In this document: positions 10,447 through 20,474 of the stretch, one piece after another
How positions within the stretch are numbered: position 1 is the first letter of the stretch
Layout of the letters: every line of letters begins with the position of its first letter
Source: Dickeya lacustris
GTDB lineage: Bacteria; Pseudomonadota; Gammaproteobacteria; Enterobacterales; Enterobacteriaceae
Reading direction: 5' to 3'
Length of the DNA stretch: 64,000 bases
NCBI RefSeq assembly: GCF_029635795.1
Contig: NZ_CP114280.1
Coordinates: forward strand, 1,302,001-1,366,000
Translations under genes and position numbers: made by a program
Notes under the pieces: model-generated
Seen by the model: the letters and a program-made list of their open reading frames with translations, nothing else
What the model was told of the DNA's origin: nothing
The model's database searches: none

Positions 10447-10465
10447 GTTAATGAGAATTATTCTA
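10447..10465. promoter_or_regulatory. Fur-box-like sequence
   Basis: The 19-mer at this position matches the GATAATGATAATCATTATC consensus at 14 of 19 positions by eye, centred on aatgagaattattct. It lies about 330 bp upstream of fdoG with no nearer start. It may regulate fdoGHI by iron or be a leftover of a lost iron-uptake promoter. Confidence 0.35.
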
Positions 10466-10650
10466 CATAAGCCGGTGTTAACGTTAAAAAAAACCTTTTC
10501 TATAATGAAGTGTGACGGATTTGTTGTTATTGAGATAATTGCTTGGCGCTTTTTATTTGCCAGCGCATAATACATACGTGTAGTGTGGTTTTGTGTGAAA
10601 AAACCCAACAATCATTCATACCAATAAAGCATTAATACACCAATACGATG

Positions 10651-10759
10651 TATACCCTCCATCATCCAAGTGGCAGGAAGGCGGCGTTGCAGTCAATTGC
10701 CAGCGGCTTATCAATATCAGCGGCTGGATTACACCAGCAATTTGACGTGATGAGGGTAT
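10651..10759. repeat. Imperfect inverted intergenic repeat element upstream of fdoG
   Basis: The element begins with tataccctccatcatcc and ends with a related inverted sequence (gtgatgagggtat), with a GC-richer interior. This layout resembles short palindromic elements with ataccct...agggtat ends that I recall as scattered between genes in Pectobacterium, Dickeya and Serratia. It ends 32 bp before the fdoG start. Confidence 0.5.
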
Positions 10760-10791
10760 GGCTCTGAGTGATGTCGTGCGAGGAATCTCCC

Positions 10792-13700
10792 ATGCAGGTC
10801 AGCAGAAGACAGTTTTTTAAAATATGTGCGGGCGGAATGGCTGGAACAACCGTCACGGCTCTGGGGTTTTCTCCCAGTGCGGCATTCGCTGAAACCCGCC
10901 AATATAAATTATTGCGCGCCAGAGAAACCCGGAATAACTGCACCTACTGTTCCGTCGGCTGTGGCATTTTGATGTATAGCCTGGGTGATGGTGCTAAAAA
11001 TGCCAAACCCGCCATTTACCATATCGAAGGCGACCCGGATCATCCGGTCAGCCGTGGTTCACTGTGCCCGAAAGGGGCGGGGCTGATTGATTTTATCCAC
11101 AGCGATCAGCGTCTGAAATACCCGGAATACCGTGCGCCGGGCTCCAATAAATGGCAGCGCATCAGTTGGGATGAAGCGCTGGATCGCATCGCCCGTCTGA
11201 TGAAAAAAGACCGCGACGCCAATTTCATTGAGAAAAACGCCGCTGGCGTGACGGTCAACCGCTGGCTCACTACCGGTATGCTGTGCTCCTCGGCTGCCAG
11301 CAATGAAACCGGCATTCTGGATCAAAAATTCGCGCGGGCGCTCGGCATTATCGGGCTGGACACCCAGGCTCGCCTGTGCCACGGCCCGACGGTTGCGGCA
11401 CTGGCACCGACCTTTGGGCGCGGCGCCATGACCAATAACTGGGTCGATATCAAAAACGCCAATGTGATTCTGGTGATGGGCGGCAACCCGGCAGAAGCGC
11501 ATCCGGTCGGGTTTAAGTGGGCGGTAGAAGCCAAGATCCACAACGGTGCGAAGCTGATTGTGGTTGACCCGCGCTTTAACCGTTCGGCCGCCGTTGCCGA
11601 CATGTACTCGCCTATTCGCGCCGGTTCAGACATCACCTTCCTGCTCGGGGTGGTGAATTACCTACTCTCCCATGGCAAGGTGCAGATGCCGTATGTGCAG
11701 GCCTACACCAACGCCAGCCTGATAGTCCGTGAGGACTACCAGTTTGATGAGGGGATTTTTAGCGGTTACAACGAAAAAGAGCGCCGCTATGACCGCACCA
11801 GTTGGCAGTATGAGCTGGATGAAAACGGTTTTGCCAAACGCGATGACACCTTAACGCACCCGCGCTGCGTCTGGAATTTGCTCAGGGAGCACGCCAGCCG
11901 CTATACCCCGGATCTGGTGACGAACGTTTGCGGTACGCCAAAGCAGGAGTTTTTGACTATCTGCGAGCAACTGGCCTCGACCTGTGTGCCGGATCGCACC
12001 GCGACCATTATGTATGCGCTGGGCTGGACGCAGCACACTGCGGGTGCCCAGATTATCCGCACCGCCGCCATGATTCAGCTGCTGTTGGGTAACGTCGGGA
12101 TGGCGGGCGGCGGCGTGAATGCGCTGCGCGGCCACTCCAATATTCAGGGTTACACCGATTTAGGGCTGTTGTCGCTCAACCTGCCGGGCTACATGCCGTT
12201 GCCATCGGAAAAACAGACCTCGCTGAAAGAGTATCTTGACCAGATAACCCCGAAAGCGTTGCTGGCCGATCAGGTCAACTACTGGAAGAACACACCGAAG
12301 TTTTTCGTCAGCATGATGAAAAGTTTCTGGGGCGATAACGCCACCAAAGACAATGAGTGGGGTTATCACTGGTTGCCGAAGTGGGATAAAAGCTACGATG
12401 CGCTGGCCTATTCACGCATGATGCTCGATGGCAAAGTCAACGGTTACATCGTACAGGGGTTCAACCCGATGGCCGCCTTTGCTGACTCCAACAAAGCGCG
12501 CGATGCGTTGAAAAAACTGAAATACATGGTGGTCATCGACCCGCTGGCGACAGAGACCTCTAACTTCTGGCAGAACCTCGGCGAACTGAATGATGTTGAC
12601 CCGTCAGCCATTCAAACCGAGGTGTTCCGCCTGCCATCGAGCTGTTTTGCCGAAGAGAACGGCTCCATCGTCAACTCGGGCCGCTGGCTGCAATGGCACT
12701 ACAAAGGGGCCGAGCCGCAAGGAGAAGCGCGTCAGGATGGCGTGATTCTGGCCGGGCTATTCCTGCGCCTGCGTGAACTTTACGCCAAAGAAGGGGGCGC
12801 GAACCCCGAACCCGTGCTGAATATGAGCTGGGATTATCTGGAGCCGGAAGACCCGTCTGCAGAGGAGATAACCCGCGAGGCCAATGGTCGCGCGCTGGCC
12901 GATTTGTATGATGACAAGGGCAACCTGCTGTTGAAAAAAGGCCAACAGCTGCCGGATTTCTCCGTGTTACGCGATGATGGCACCACCGCCAGCTTCTGCT
13001 GGATTTATGCCGGGTCGTGGACGGAGGCGGGCAACCAGATGGCGCGCCGCGACAACGCCGACCCATCAGGGCTTGGCTGTACGCCGGGCTGGGCATGGTG
13101 CTGGCCGCAGAACCGCCGCATTCTCTACAACCGCGCCTCGGCTGACCCGCAAGGGAAACCGTGGGATGAAAAACGCGAGCTTATCCGCTGGAACGGCCAG
13201 AAGTGGACGGGCATCGACGTTGCCGATTTTGCTGTTACCGTACCACCGGGCAGCGCCACCGGGCCGTTTATCATGAATGCCGAGGGGATGGGCCGCCTGT
13301 TTGCTATCGACAAGATGGCGGAAGGGCCGTTCCCGGCGCACTACGAGCCGCTGGAGTCACCGCTGAAATCCAACCCGGTTTACAGCAAAGTGCAGGTGAA
13401 CCCGGCCGCCCGTATTCTCGATGCCGACCGCCCGCGAATGGGGACGGTAGAGGAGTTCCCGTTTGTGGCCACCACCTACTCGATAACCGAGCTGTTCCGT
13501 CACTGGACAAAACATGCGCGTCTGAACGCCATTGTGCAACCCGAACAGTTTGTGGAAATCGGCGAGGCGCTGGCGAAACAAAAAGGCATCAAGGCCGGTG
13601 ATGTGGTGAAAGTCAGCAGCAAGCGCGGCTACATCAAGGCGAAAGCGGTCGTCACCAAGCGTATCCGCACGCTGACCATCCAGGGCAAGCCGATAGAAAC

Positions 13701-13842
13701 CATTGGTGTGCCTTGTCACTGGGGTTTTGAGGGCACCACCCAGAAAGGGTTTATGGCCAACATACTGACGCCGCATGTCGGGGATGCCAACAGCCAGACC
13801 CCTGAGTACAAGGCGTTTCTGGTGAACGTGGAAAAGGCGTAG
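10792..13842 (+). CDS. fdoG: Formate dehydrogenase-O/N catalytic subunit, Cys instead of Sec
   Basis: This is the molybdo-bis(MGD), [4Fe-4S] subunit that oxidises formate in the periplasm. The start at 10792 gives a Tat signal (SRRQFFKICAGG). CTYCSVGC is the N-terminal Fe-S motif, then SRGSLCPKG. The length of 1016 residues equals E. coli FdoG as I remember it, and MQVSRRQFF and ETRQYKLLR favour FdoG over FdnG. Residue 196, selenocysteine in E. coli (RVUHGPTVA), is here Cys (RLCHGPTVA; codon tgc at 11377-11379). So the gene reads through without UGA recoding. It is followed after 15 bases by fdoH. A preceding Fur-like box may matter. Confidence 0.96.
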   Translation: MQVSRRQFFKICAGGMAGTTVTALGFSPSAAFAETRQYKLLRARETRNNCTYCSVGCGILMYSLGDGAKNAKPAIYHIEGDPDHPVSRGSLCPKGAGLIDFIHSDQRLKYPEYRAPGSNKWQRISWDEALDRIARLMKKDRDANFIEKNAAGVTVNRWLTTGMLCSSAASNETGILDQKFARALGIIGLDTQARLCHGPTVAALAPTFGRGAMTNNWVDIKNANVILVMGGNPAEAHPVGFKWAVEAKIHNGAKLIVVDPRFNRSAAVADMYSPIRAGSDITFLLGVVNYLLSHGKVQMPYVQAYTNASLIVREDYQFDEGIFSGYNEKERRYDRTSWQYELDENGFAKRDDTLTHPRCVWNLLREHASRYTPDLVTNVCGTPKQEFLTICEQLASTCVPDRTATIMYALGWTQHTAGAQIIRTAAMIQLLLGNVGMAGGGVNALRGHSNIQGYTDLGLLSLNLPGYMPLPSEKQTSLKEYLDQITPKALLADQVNYWKNTPKFFVSMMKSFWGDNATKDNEWGYHWLPKWDKSYDALAYSRMMLDGKVNGYIVQGFNPMAAFADSNKARDALKKLKYMVVIDPLATETSNFWQNLGELNDVDPSAIQTEVFRLPSSCFAEENGSIVNSGRWLQWHYKGAEPQGEARQDGVILAGLFLRLRELYAKEGGANPEPVLNMSWDYLEPEDPSAEEITREANGRALADLYDDKGNLLLKKGQQLPDFSVLRDDGTTASFCWIYAGSWTEAGNQMARRDNADPSGLGCTPGWAWCWPQNRRILYNRASADPQGKPWDEKRELIRWNGQKWTGIDVADFAVTVPPGSATGPFIMNAEGMGRLFAIDKMAEGPFPAHYEPLESPLKSNPVYSKVQVNPAARILDADRPRMGTVEEFPFVATTYSITELFRHWTKHARLNAIVQPEQFVEIGEALAKQKGIKAGDVVKVSSKRGYIKAKAVVTKRIRTLTIQGKPIETIGVPCHWGFEGTTQKGFMANILTPHVGDANSQTPEYKAFLVNVEKA

Positions 13843-13857
13843 TCGCGGAGAAACACT

Positions 13858-14757
13858 ATGGCAATGCAATCACAAGATATTATTCGTCGCTCCGCGACGA
13901 ACTCACTCACGCCGTCGCCGCAGGCGCGTAATCACAAAGAGCAGGTGGCCAAGCTTATCGATGTCACCACCTGCATTGGCTGTAAAGCCTGTCAGGTCGC
14001 CTGCTCGGAGTGGAACGATATCCGCGACGACGTAGGCCATAACGTCGGGGTCTATGATAACCCGACCGACCTGAGCGCCAAGTCGTGGACGGTAATGCGT
14101 TTTTCTGAAGTGGAGGAGAACGGCAAACTGGAGTGGCTTATCCGTAAGGATGGCTGTATGCACTGCGCCGACCCAGGCTGCCTGAAAGCCTGCCCGTCGG
14201 AAGGGGCGATTATCCAGTACGCCAACGGCATCGTCGATTTTCAATCTGAGCATTGTATCGGCTGTGGCTACTGTATTGCCGGTTGCCCGTTCGATGTGCC
14301 GCGTATGAATAAAGACGATAACAAAGTCTACAAATGTACCCTGTGCGTTGACCGGGTCGAAGTGGGTCAGGAACCTTCTTGCGTGAAGACCTGCCCGACC
14401 GGGGCCATCCACTTCGGTACCAAAGAGGAAATGAAAGTGCTGGCGGCTGAACGGGTAAAAGACCTGAATAGCCGTGGTTACAACAATGCCGGTTTGTACG
14501 ACCCGGCTGGGGTGGGGGGCACGCATGTGATGTATGTGCTGCACCACGCAGACCGGCCGCAACTGTACAACGGCCTGCCGGCGAACCCGAGCATTAGCCC
14601 GGCAGTGACCTTCTGGAAAGGGATCTGGAAGCCGCTGGCCGCTATCGGTTTTGCCGCAACATTCGCCGCCAGTGTATTCCACTATGTAGGTATCGGCCCG
14701 AACCGGGTAGACGACGAAGAAGAGGCGCACGAGGGCAAACAACATGAAAAAGAGTAA
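13858..14757 (+). CDS. fdoH: Formate dehydrogenase iron-sulfur subunit
   Basis: The 299-residue beta subunit carries four [4Fe-4S] motifs: [35 protein letters not shown] and [11 protein letters not shown]...CVKTCPTG. It passes electrons from FdoG to the cytochrome subunit. A single C-terminal transmembrane helix ([20 protein letters not shown], about residues 258-277) anchors it. The N-terminus [14 protein letters not shown] matches E. coli FdoH. Its last 14 bases overlap fdoI. Confidence 0.96.
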   Translation: MAMQSQDIIRRSATNSLTPSPQARNHKEQVAKLIDVTTCIGCKACQVACSEWNDIRDDVGHNVGVYDNPTDLSAKSWTVMRFSEVEENGKLEWLIRKDGCMHCADPGCLKACPSEGAIIQYANGIVDFQSEHCIGCGYCIAGCPFDVPRMNKDDNKVYKCTLCVDRVEVGQEPSCVKTCPTGAIHFGTKEEMKVLAAERVKDLNSRGYNNAGLYDPAGVGGTHVMYVLHHADRPQLYNGLPANPSISPAVTFWKGIWKPLAAIGFAATFAASVFHYVGIGPNRVDDEEEAHEGKQHEKE

Positions 14758-15379
14758 TCGGATTCAGCGTTATAGCGCCCCTGAGCGCATCAATCACTGG
14801 ATTGTGGCATTCTGTTTTGTGTTCGCCGCGCTCAGTGGTTTGGGCTTTTTCTTTCCGTCATTCAACTGGTTGATGAACGTACTGGGCACGCCGCAACTGG
14901 CGCGTATTCTGCATCCGTTCGTCGGCGTGGTGATGTTTCTGGCGTTTATGCTGATGTTCCTGCGCTACTGGAAACATAACCTGATTCAGCGCGATGACAT
15001 CGAATGGGCGAAAAACATCCATAAGATTGCGCGCAATGAAGAAGTCGGCGACACCGGGCGCTATAACTTCGGGCAGAAATGCGTGTTTTGGCTGGCGATA
15101 ACCAGCCTGCTGTTGCTGCTGGCCAGTGGCGTGGTTATCTGGCGGCCCTATTTCGCGCCTTCTTTCTCGATTGCGATTATCCGCGCGGCGCTGGTGGTGC
15201 ATTCGGTTTCGGCAGTAGGGCTGATTCTGACTATCATGGTGCATGTGTATGCGGCACTGTGGGTGAAAGGCACCATTACGGCGATGGTAGAAGGCTGGGT
15301 ATCCAGCGCCTGGGCGAAAAAACACCATCCACGCTGGTATCGTGAGTTACAGGCCAAACAGCAGGAAAAACAACACTGA
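14744..15379 (+). CDS. fdoI: Formate dehydrogenase cytochrome b556 subunit
   Basis: The 211-residue membrane subunit binds two b haems and reduces quinone. Four hydrophobic helices are visible (about residues 17-38, 53-75, 110-132, 150-172), with candidate haem histidines in [21 protein letters not shown] and [12 protein letters not shown]. It overlaps fdoH by 14 bases and ends the operon at a strong terminator. Confidence 0.95.
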   Translation: MKKSNRIQRYSAPERINHWIVAFCFVFAALSGLGFFFPSFNWLMNVLGTPQLARILHPFVGVVMFLAFMLMFLRYWKHNLIQRDDIEWAKNIHKIARNEEVGDTGRYNFGQKCVFWLAITSLLLLLASGVVIWRPYFAPSFSIAIIRAALVVHSVSAVGLILTIMVHVYAALWVKGTITAMVEGWVSSAWAKKHHPRWYRELQAKQQEKQH

Positions 15380-15430
15380 GGCCGCTGTACCTGCCTGTGC
15401 TGACTTAAGCGAGGCAGGTCTCAGGGGGAT

Positions 15431-15467
15431 AAACCGCACCGGCAACGCTTGCCGGTGCGGTTTTTTT
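15431..15467. terminator. Intrinsic terminator after fdoI
   Basis: A perfect 15-bp stem (AAACCGCACCGGCAA / TTGCCGGTGCGGTTT) with a CGC loop is followed by a T-run. The A-rich start of the left arm gives a short U-run on the other strand, so it may also serve the convergent chemoreceptor gene. Confidence 0.92.
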
Positions 15468-15493
15468 ATTACGCTATCTACCCGTCAGAAGGA

Positions 15494-17191
15494 TTAGAAG
15501 GATTGCCAGTCATCGTTGGCATTGGTAGAAGCAGACGAAGGCGCTTTTCTGCCAATGGCGTGTGAGCCAGCGGCGGTGGGTAATGCCGCCATTGCCGATG
15601 CGCGGGAGTGGCGCGCCTGCGGCAAGGCACTGCTGTTGGTGGCGATCTCAAACACCTCAACGGCGGAAGTCAGTTCACGCGCCTGACTTTCCAGCGACGT
15701 GGCCGCCGCCGCCGATTCCTGCACCAGCGCCGCATTCTGCTGCGTGACGCTATCCATCTCGGTAACAGCCTGAGCAATTTGGCTAATACCACGCTCCTGC
15801 TCTACCGACGCCGAGGCGATTTCCGCCATCAAATCGGTGACTTGCGTGACGGCGCGGACGATATCGTGAATGGTCTGCCCGGTTAGCGCCACTTGCCCGG
15901 AGCCGGTATTGATTCGCTCAACCGATTCGTTAATCAGCCCTTCGATTTCTTTGGCCGCCTGTGAGCTACGTTGCGCCAGGCTGCGCACTTCGCCTGCCAC
16001 CACAGCGAAGCCGCGCCCTTGTTCACCGGCCCGTGCCGCTTCTACTGCCGCGTTAAGCGCCAGAATGTTAGTCTGAAACGCGATGCCATTGATCACATTG
16101 GTGATATCAGCAATTTTGCGCGAGCTTTGCGTAATGTCATTCATGGTCGTTATCACGTTATCGACCAGATTACCGCCGTTTTTAGCCATGTGTGAGGCAT
16201 CCTGCGCACGTCGATTGGCTTGCGTGATATTATCGGCATTCTGCTTCACGGTAGCGCCCAGCTGTTCCATGCTGGCGGCGGTTTGCTCCAGCGCCGAGGC
16301 CTGATGCTCTGTCCGGGCCGATAAATCATTATTGCCGGTGCTAATTTCGCTCGCGCCTTGATAAATGGCATGGGCACTGTTGCGAATCAGGCTGACGGTA
16401 CGCGTCAGGCTCTCTTGCATATCACGCAAGTAGGGAATTAACTGGCCCACATCATTGCGGCCAAAATCCTCAATCGTGTGGTGCAATTTGCCATCGGCAA
16501 TGGTTTTAAAATGTTCGCGGATATGGTGCAGCGGCGTTATCAGGTTAGCAACCAGATAGCGGTCAGTCAGGAAAACAATCAGCACACCTAAAGCCAATGC
16601 GCAGACCAATACTTGTTTGCAGGTAGAGATAATAGAATTAATCGTACTGTCGTTATTTTGGTCTTGTTGATCTAATTGTTTCAGGTATTGTTCACTGGCT
16701 TTACTAAAAGCGATACTGATGGGCGGCATCGTGGTGCGCATAATAGTGCGGAATTGTTCCAGTTCTCCCTTTTCTAAAAGCGCGGCTATTTTTACCGTTT
16801 CGGTATTAATTCGTTTCCAGTTATCAATCACATTATCCTGAATATCTTTCGGAATGCCGTCATGGGTTGAACGGGTAAATGCGTTCAGGTTTTCAATACT
16901 AATATTGAGTACCTCTGCCGCTGATTTTGATAATTTTTGCGCGCTTTCTTTGTCACCAGATTGCAACAAATCGGCAGCCATAAATAAACGCATTGACGTA
17001 CGGAAATAGGCCTCTGTGCCATGAGACATCAGGTCGGAATTTTTTTGTTGTTCCTGGTTTGATTGCAGTAACGCGTTGACTTGATTGAGAGAATAAAGCT
17101 CCATAAAAGAAACTGCACTCCAAAGTAATAAGAAAATAAAGAAAATAGAGAGGAGCGCTTTGCGTATCGTTATGTTTCTAATATAAGTCAT
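15494..17191 (-). CDS. Methyl-accepting chemotaxis protein (TarH-type)
   Basis: A 565-residue transmembrane chemoreceptor: TM1 at about residues 10-31, a four-helix-bundle periplasmic domain to about 188, TM2 ([15 protein letters not shown]), HAMP, then the cytoplasmic signalling hairpin with the conserved tip [20 protein letters not shown]. It ends NDDWQSF, which fits the xWxxF C-terminal pentapeptide that tethers CheR and CheB in high-abundance receptors. The ligand cannot be read from sequence. It is inserted, on the opposite strand, between fdoGHI and fdhE, which are adjacent in E. coli. Confidence 0.93.
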   Translation of the reverse strand: MTYIRNITIRKALLSIFFIFLLLWSAVSFMELYSLNQVNALLQSNQEQQKNSDLMSHGTEAYFRTSMRLFMAADLLQSGDKESAQKLSKSAAEVLNISIENLNAFTRSTHDGIPKDIQDNVIDNWKRINTETVKIAALLEKGELEQFRTIMRTTMPPISIAFSKASEQYLKQLDQQDQNNDSTINSIISTCKQVLVCALALGVLIVFLTDRYLVANLITPLHHIREHFKTIADGKLHHTIEDFGRNDVGQLIPYLRDMQESLTRTVSLIRNSAHAIYQGASEISTGNNDLSARTEHQASALEQTAASMEQLGATVKQNADNITQANRRAQDASHMAKNGGNLVDNVITTMNDITQSSRKIADITNVINGIAFQTNILALNAAVEAARAGEQGRGFAVVAGEVRSLAQRSSQAAKEIEGLINESVERINTGSGQVALTGQTIHDIVRAVTQVTDLMAEIASASVEQERGISQIAQAVTEMDSVTQQNAALVQESAAAATSLESQARELTSAVEVFEIATNSSALPQARHSRASAMAALPTAAGSHAIGRKAPSSASTNANDDWQSF

Positions 17192-17504
17192 ATTGTTTTC
17201 CTGAGTGTTGCTTTTTAACTTTCCTTGATATTTGACGGTTAGGTAAAAGCAATTTGGATTTATTGTTATGAAACGTGGGCAGCTTCATGCGCCTTAAATG
17301 CAGTCGATAAAATATATCGGAGTATTCTTATTTTCATTAATAACTTTTTTCTCGTGTGCAGGGAGTCACAGAAAAAAATAATAATAAATCGGCGGGAAAA
17401 CGCGTGCGGTATAGCGCGGTTTTTACGCGCGCGAGACAAAAGCAGCGTGCTGAAACGTGGCGAGACGCCCGCCCCCAGCGAGGAGGGCTGGCGTATATCA
17501 GGCC
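17192..17504. other. Chemoreceptor promoter region, no gene
   Basis: Contains the promoter of the minus-strand chemoreceptor in its AT-rich left part (17200-17370). A weakly structured GC-rich right part forms the 3' region of the MFS gene. I see no gene. Confidence 0.5.
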
Positions 17505-18815
17505 TCAGCGATTGACCAGTTTAGCCGGAAGCGCGATGACCAACAGAGAACTGAGCAACAGGCACACGGCAAAAAACCACAGCGCGCCGTTGCCGCTGCC
17601 GGTTAATTGCATGGCAAAGCCCATGATGGTGTTACTGACCAGCCCGGCGATATTGGCCAGTGAACAGGCCAGTGCGAAGCCGGTTGCCGCAGCGGTGCCG
17701 GTGAGAAATGTGGCGGGCAGGCTGAAGAATACCGGCACCGTACCGATGACAGCGGCTTGCGCCAGTGAAAACAGCAGCACGGTCATCACCAGATTATGGC
17801 TGAAAAAGGTGCTCACCACGATAGCGGCGGCCCCCAGCCAGAACGGTATGATGATATGCCAGCGCCGCTCCCGTAATCTGTCGGAACTGGTGCCGAGCGC
17901 CAGCATGCCGACCAGTGCCGCCACACTGGGAATGGCCGTCAGCCAGCCTATCAAACCGATGTCAACAACACCGGCCTGCTTAATAAAGGTCGGCAGCCAG
18001 AACCCCATGGCATAGGCACACAAGAGAATAGAAAAGTCGATACCGCCCAGCATCCAGACTTTCAGGTTAAAGAATCCATCGCGAAAGCGGTGTTTGATGG
18101 CCGGAGCCTGATGCGCGTCCAGCATCAGGTCTGCGCGAACCTGGGCCCGGTCTTGCTCATTGAGCCAGCGTGCCTGATTGACGTTATCCGGCAAAAGCCA
18201 GAGCGCCATCATGCCGAGCAAGACGCTTGGCAGCCCTTCGAGTAAAAACATCCATTGCCAGCCGTGTAAGCCAAGCTGTGCGTCGAAATGCGCCATAATC
18301 CAGCCCGATAGCGGGCCGCCAATGATGCTCGATAACGGCAGGCCAATCATGAATAACGCAATAATGCGCCCGCGCCGCCACGAGGGAAACCAGTGGGTTA
18401 AATAATAGAGTACGCCGGGTAAGAAACCGGCTTCCGCCGCGCCCAGCAGAAAACGTAGAACATAGAACTGAACAGGCGTGGTAACGAGCAATGTCGCTGT
18501 GGACAAGATGCCCCAGGTTATCATGATCCGCGCAATCCACAGGCGTGCGCCCACCCGTTGCAGTATCAGATTGCTGGGGACTTCAAAGAGGATATAGCCC
18601 AGAAAAAATAGACCGGCGCCCAGCCCGAATGCCATGTCGCTCAAGGCAAGCTGGCTGGCCATTTGCAGTTTGGCTAATCCAATATTGATGCGATCAAGGT
18701 AGGCGGCGAGATAACACAGACATAAAAACGGGATAAGACGCCAGGTAATTTTGCGATAAGCCGATGAAGAAACGGCAGGTGCAAGCTGTGGTTCGTGAGA
18801 GAAAGCGGTCGTCAT
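17505..18815 (-). CDS. MFS transporter, anion:cation symporter type
   Basis: A 436-residue protein with about 12 hydrophobic helices. The segment YLDRINIGLAKLQM in helix 1 and the GWIMAHFDAQLGLHGWQWMFLLEGLPSVLLG region are typical of the anion:cation symporter (ACS) family, which imports organic acids such as tartrate, hexuronates or phthalate. The exact substrate is unknown. It is a single gene on the minus strand, not evidently linked to formate or nitrate metabolism. Confidence 0.88.
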   Translation of the reverse strand: MTTAFSHEPQLAPAVSSSAYRKITWRLIPFLCLCYLAAYLDRINIGLAKLQMASQLALSDMAFGLGAGLFFLGYILFEVPSNLILQRVGARLWIARIMITWGILSTATLLVTTPVQFYVLRFLLGAAEAGFLPGVLYYLTHWFPSWRRGRIIALFMIGLPLSSIIGGPLSGWIMAHFDAQLGLHGWQWMFLLEGLPSVLLGMMALWLLPDNVNQARWLNEQDRAQVRADLMLDAHQAPAIKHRFRDGFFNLKVWMLGGIDFSILLCAYAMGFWLPTFIKQAGVVDIGLIGWLTAIPSVAALVGMLALGTSSDRLRERRWHIIIPFWLGAAAIVVSTFFSHNLVMTVLLFSLAQAAVIGTVPVFFSLPATFLTGTAAATGFALACSLANIAGLVSNTIMGFAMQLTGSGNGALWFFAVCLLLSSLLVIALPAKLVNR

Positions 18816-19236
18816 GGTGTTGTCTCCGGCGAGAGAGTGCGTTACGGACGCTAAAATCGTTGTGTTTTATTATCGTCATGCCAGTGTGTGGTGCAGGCAA
18901 TCAACCGGGGTGCCGGTGTTTAATCGCGCTGGCTTGTGCAGGTGTTAGCGATAAACGGCAGCGCCCATTGTGCGACGGGGCGCGGGTTGTGTCCATCCTG
19001 TTACCGGCGGTTTTCCTGACCAGCCGTGGCCAGCGCGCGCGGAGCGTCCACACGGCGAACCCCCACTTGCCGCAGGGAAAATCACGCCGGGTTGTGCGAT
19101 TGCGCGGTATAACCTGTTAACATGCATCTTTAATGACATGCATAAATGACATGCATATCTCATGACATGATATGGCCTGGTCAGCGATGGCCGTGGTGTT
19201 TTTTCATTATTCTCGATAAACAGGACGCATAACCTG
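18816..19236. other. Region upstream of fdhE with tandem repeat
   Basis: About 420 bp without a gene. The notable content is a perfect 13-bp tandem duplication at 19132-19157 (aatgacatgcata twice), preceded by catgcatctt and followed by the related catgacatgata. It lies about 80 bp upstream of the fdhE start, so it could be a regulatory array. Confidence 0.5.
19132..19157. repeat. 13-bp tandem duplication upstream of fdhE
   Basis: The unit aatgacatgcata occurs twice head to tail, and degenerate copies sharing ATGACATG or CATGCAT flank it on both sides. Confidence 0.8.
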
Positions 19237-20163
19237 ATGAGTATTCGTATTGTGCCGCAAGAACAACTGGCAGATAGCGCAAAGCCTTCGACTATCGGGA
19301 CTATCCCAGCGGTGTTGTTTGCCAATCAAAAAAGTCTGTACCGGCTGCGGGCCGAGCGGCTGCGCCAACTGGCGGAAAACCATCCGCTGGACGCTTACTT
19401 ACGTTTTGCGGCCACCGTGACCGAAGCGCAACATAAAGTCTGGCATGATCACCCCCTGCATCAGGATTTGGTTCCGGCGCTGGCGCAAAACAATGGCCGC
19501 CCCCCGCTGGATATCACCACGTTTAAGCGAGACCCTCACTGGCATGTTTTGTTGCAGGCGTTGATTGAAGAGCTCAAACCCTCTGCCACCGGCCAGGTGC
19601 TGAGTACGCTTGAGAATCTGGAAAAAATGTCGGCGCAAGAGTGGGAAACGCTGGCGCAAGCGTTGTTAAACCAGCAATTCAGCGAACAAATTAACGATAA
19701 AGCGCCGTTTGTCTGGGCGGCTCTCTCATTGTACTGGGCGCAAATGGCAACCCAGCTCCCGGCCGCTGCCAAGGCAGAAACCGGCGAACATCGCCAGTTT
19801 TGCCCGGTCTGCGGCAGTATGCCGGTATCCGGTGTTATTCAAATTGGCACCAGCAGCGGGCTGCGCTACCTGCACTGCAATCTGTGTGAAAGTGAGTGGC
19901 ACATGGTGCGCGTGAAATGCAGCAACTGCGAGCAGTCTGGTCAATTGCACTACTGGTCGCTGGATGATGAAAAGGCCGCTATCAAAGCAGAAAGCTGTGG
20001 TGATTGTGGCACCTACCTGAAACTGTTGTATCAGGAGAAAGATCATCAGGTCGATGCCGTGGCAGACGATCTGGCCTCGCTGGTGCTGGATGTCAAAATG
20101 GAAGAAGAAGGTTTTGCCCGCAGCAGCATTAACCCGTTCCTGTTCCCCAATGAGAGTCACTAA
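19237..20163 (+). CDS. fdhE: FdhE formate dehydrogenase assembly protein
   Basis: The 308-residue cytoplasmic protein has the two FdhE rubredoxin-like metal motifs: CPVCGSMP...CNLCESEW and CSNCEQSG...CGDCGTYLK. FdhE binds the respiratory formate dehydrogenase catalytic subunit before Tat export. Its partner fdoG lies 5.4 kb upstream, separated by a chemoreceptor and an MFS gene. The start at 19237 gives [11 protein letters not shown], as in the family. Confidence 0.95.
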   Translation: MSIRIVPQEQLADSAKPSTIGTIPAVLFANQKSLYRLRAERLRQLAENHPLDAYLRFAATVTEAQHKVWHDHPLHQDLVPALAQNNGRPPLDITTFKRDPHWHVLLQALIEELKPSATGQVLSTLENLEKMSAQEWETLAQALLNQQFSEQINDKAPFVWAALSLYWAQMATQLPAAAKAETGEHRQFCPVCGSMPVSGVIQIGTSSGLRYLHCNLCESEWHMVRVKCSNCEQSGQLHYWSLDDEKAAIKAESCGDCGTYLKLLYQEKDHQVDAVADDLASLVLDVKMEEEGFARSSINPFLFPNESH

Positions 20164-20168
20164 CGCTG

Positions 20169-20202
20169 CCGCGCGCCGGGCGAGATTGTCCGGCGTGCGC
20201 GG
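20169..20202. terminator. GC-rich hairpin after fdhE
   Basis: CCGCGCGCCGG pairs with CCGGCGTGCGCGG with a 2-nt bulge, right after the fdhE stop. No T-run follows. The remaining 270 bp to nasR hold no gene. Confidence 0.5.
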
Positions 20203-20474
20203 TCAGATAACACCGCAGCCGTAACGCGCGGGGTTATCACGACCCGCCACTTGCCGTGCCCACCGCTGATTAATGCATGATGGCCAACTCTTTCTGTTTT
20301 GCGCCGGCGTCAGCCGCTTGAGATGACCGTTCAGGGCTGCGCTTTTCACTCTGCTAAAATGGTCTGTGGGTTTTCAGGTCAGCGCCTGATAAGGCAAGGG
20401 TTTTGCATGGAAAAACCCCTTCATCATGGTAGGGCGGCATGAGGATAGCGCATGCCGTGTGGAGAGCAGAGAGA

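Larger units (their letters stand above)
10119..10791. other. AT-rich region upstream of fdoG, no gene
   Basis: About 670 bp without a convincing gene. The middle (10200-10620) is clearly more AT-rich than the flanks. It contains a Fur-box-like sequence at 10447-10465 and a repeat element at 10651-10759. I did not find a convincing FNR (TTGAT-N4-ATCAA) site. Confidence 0.6.
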
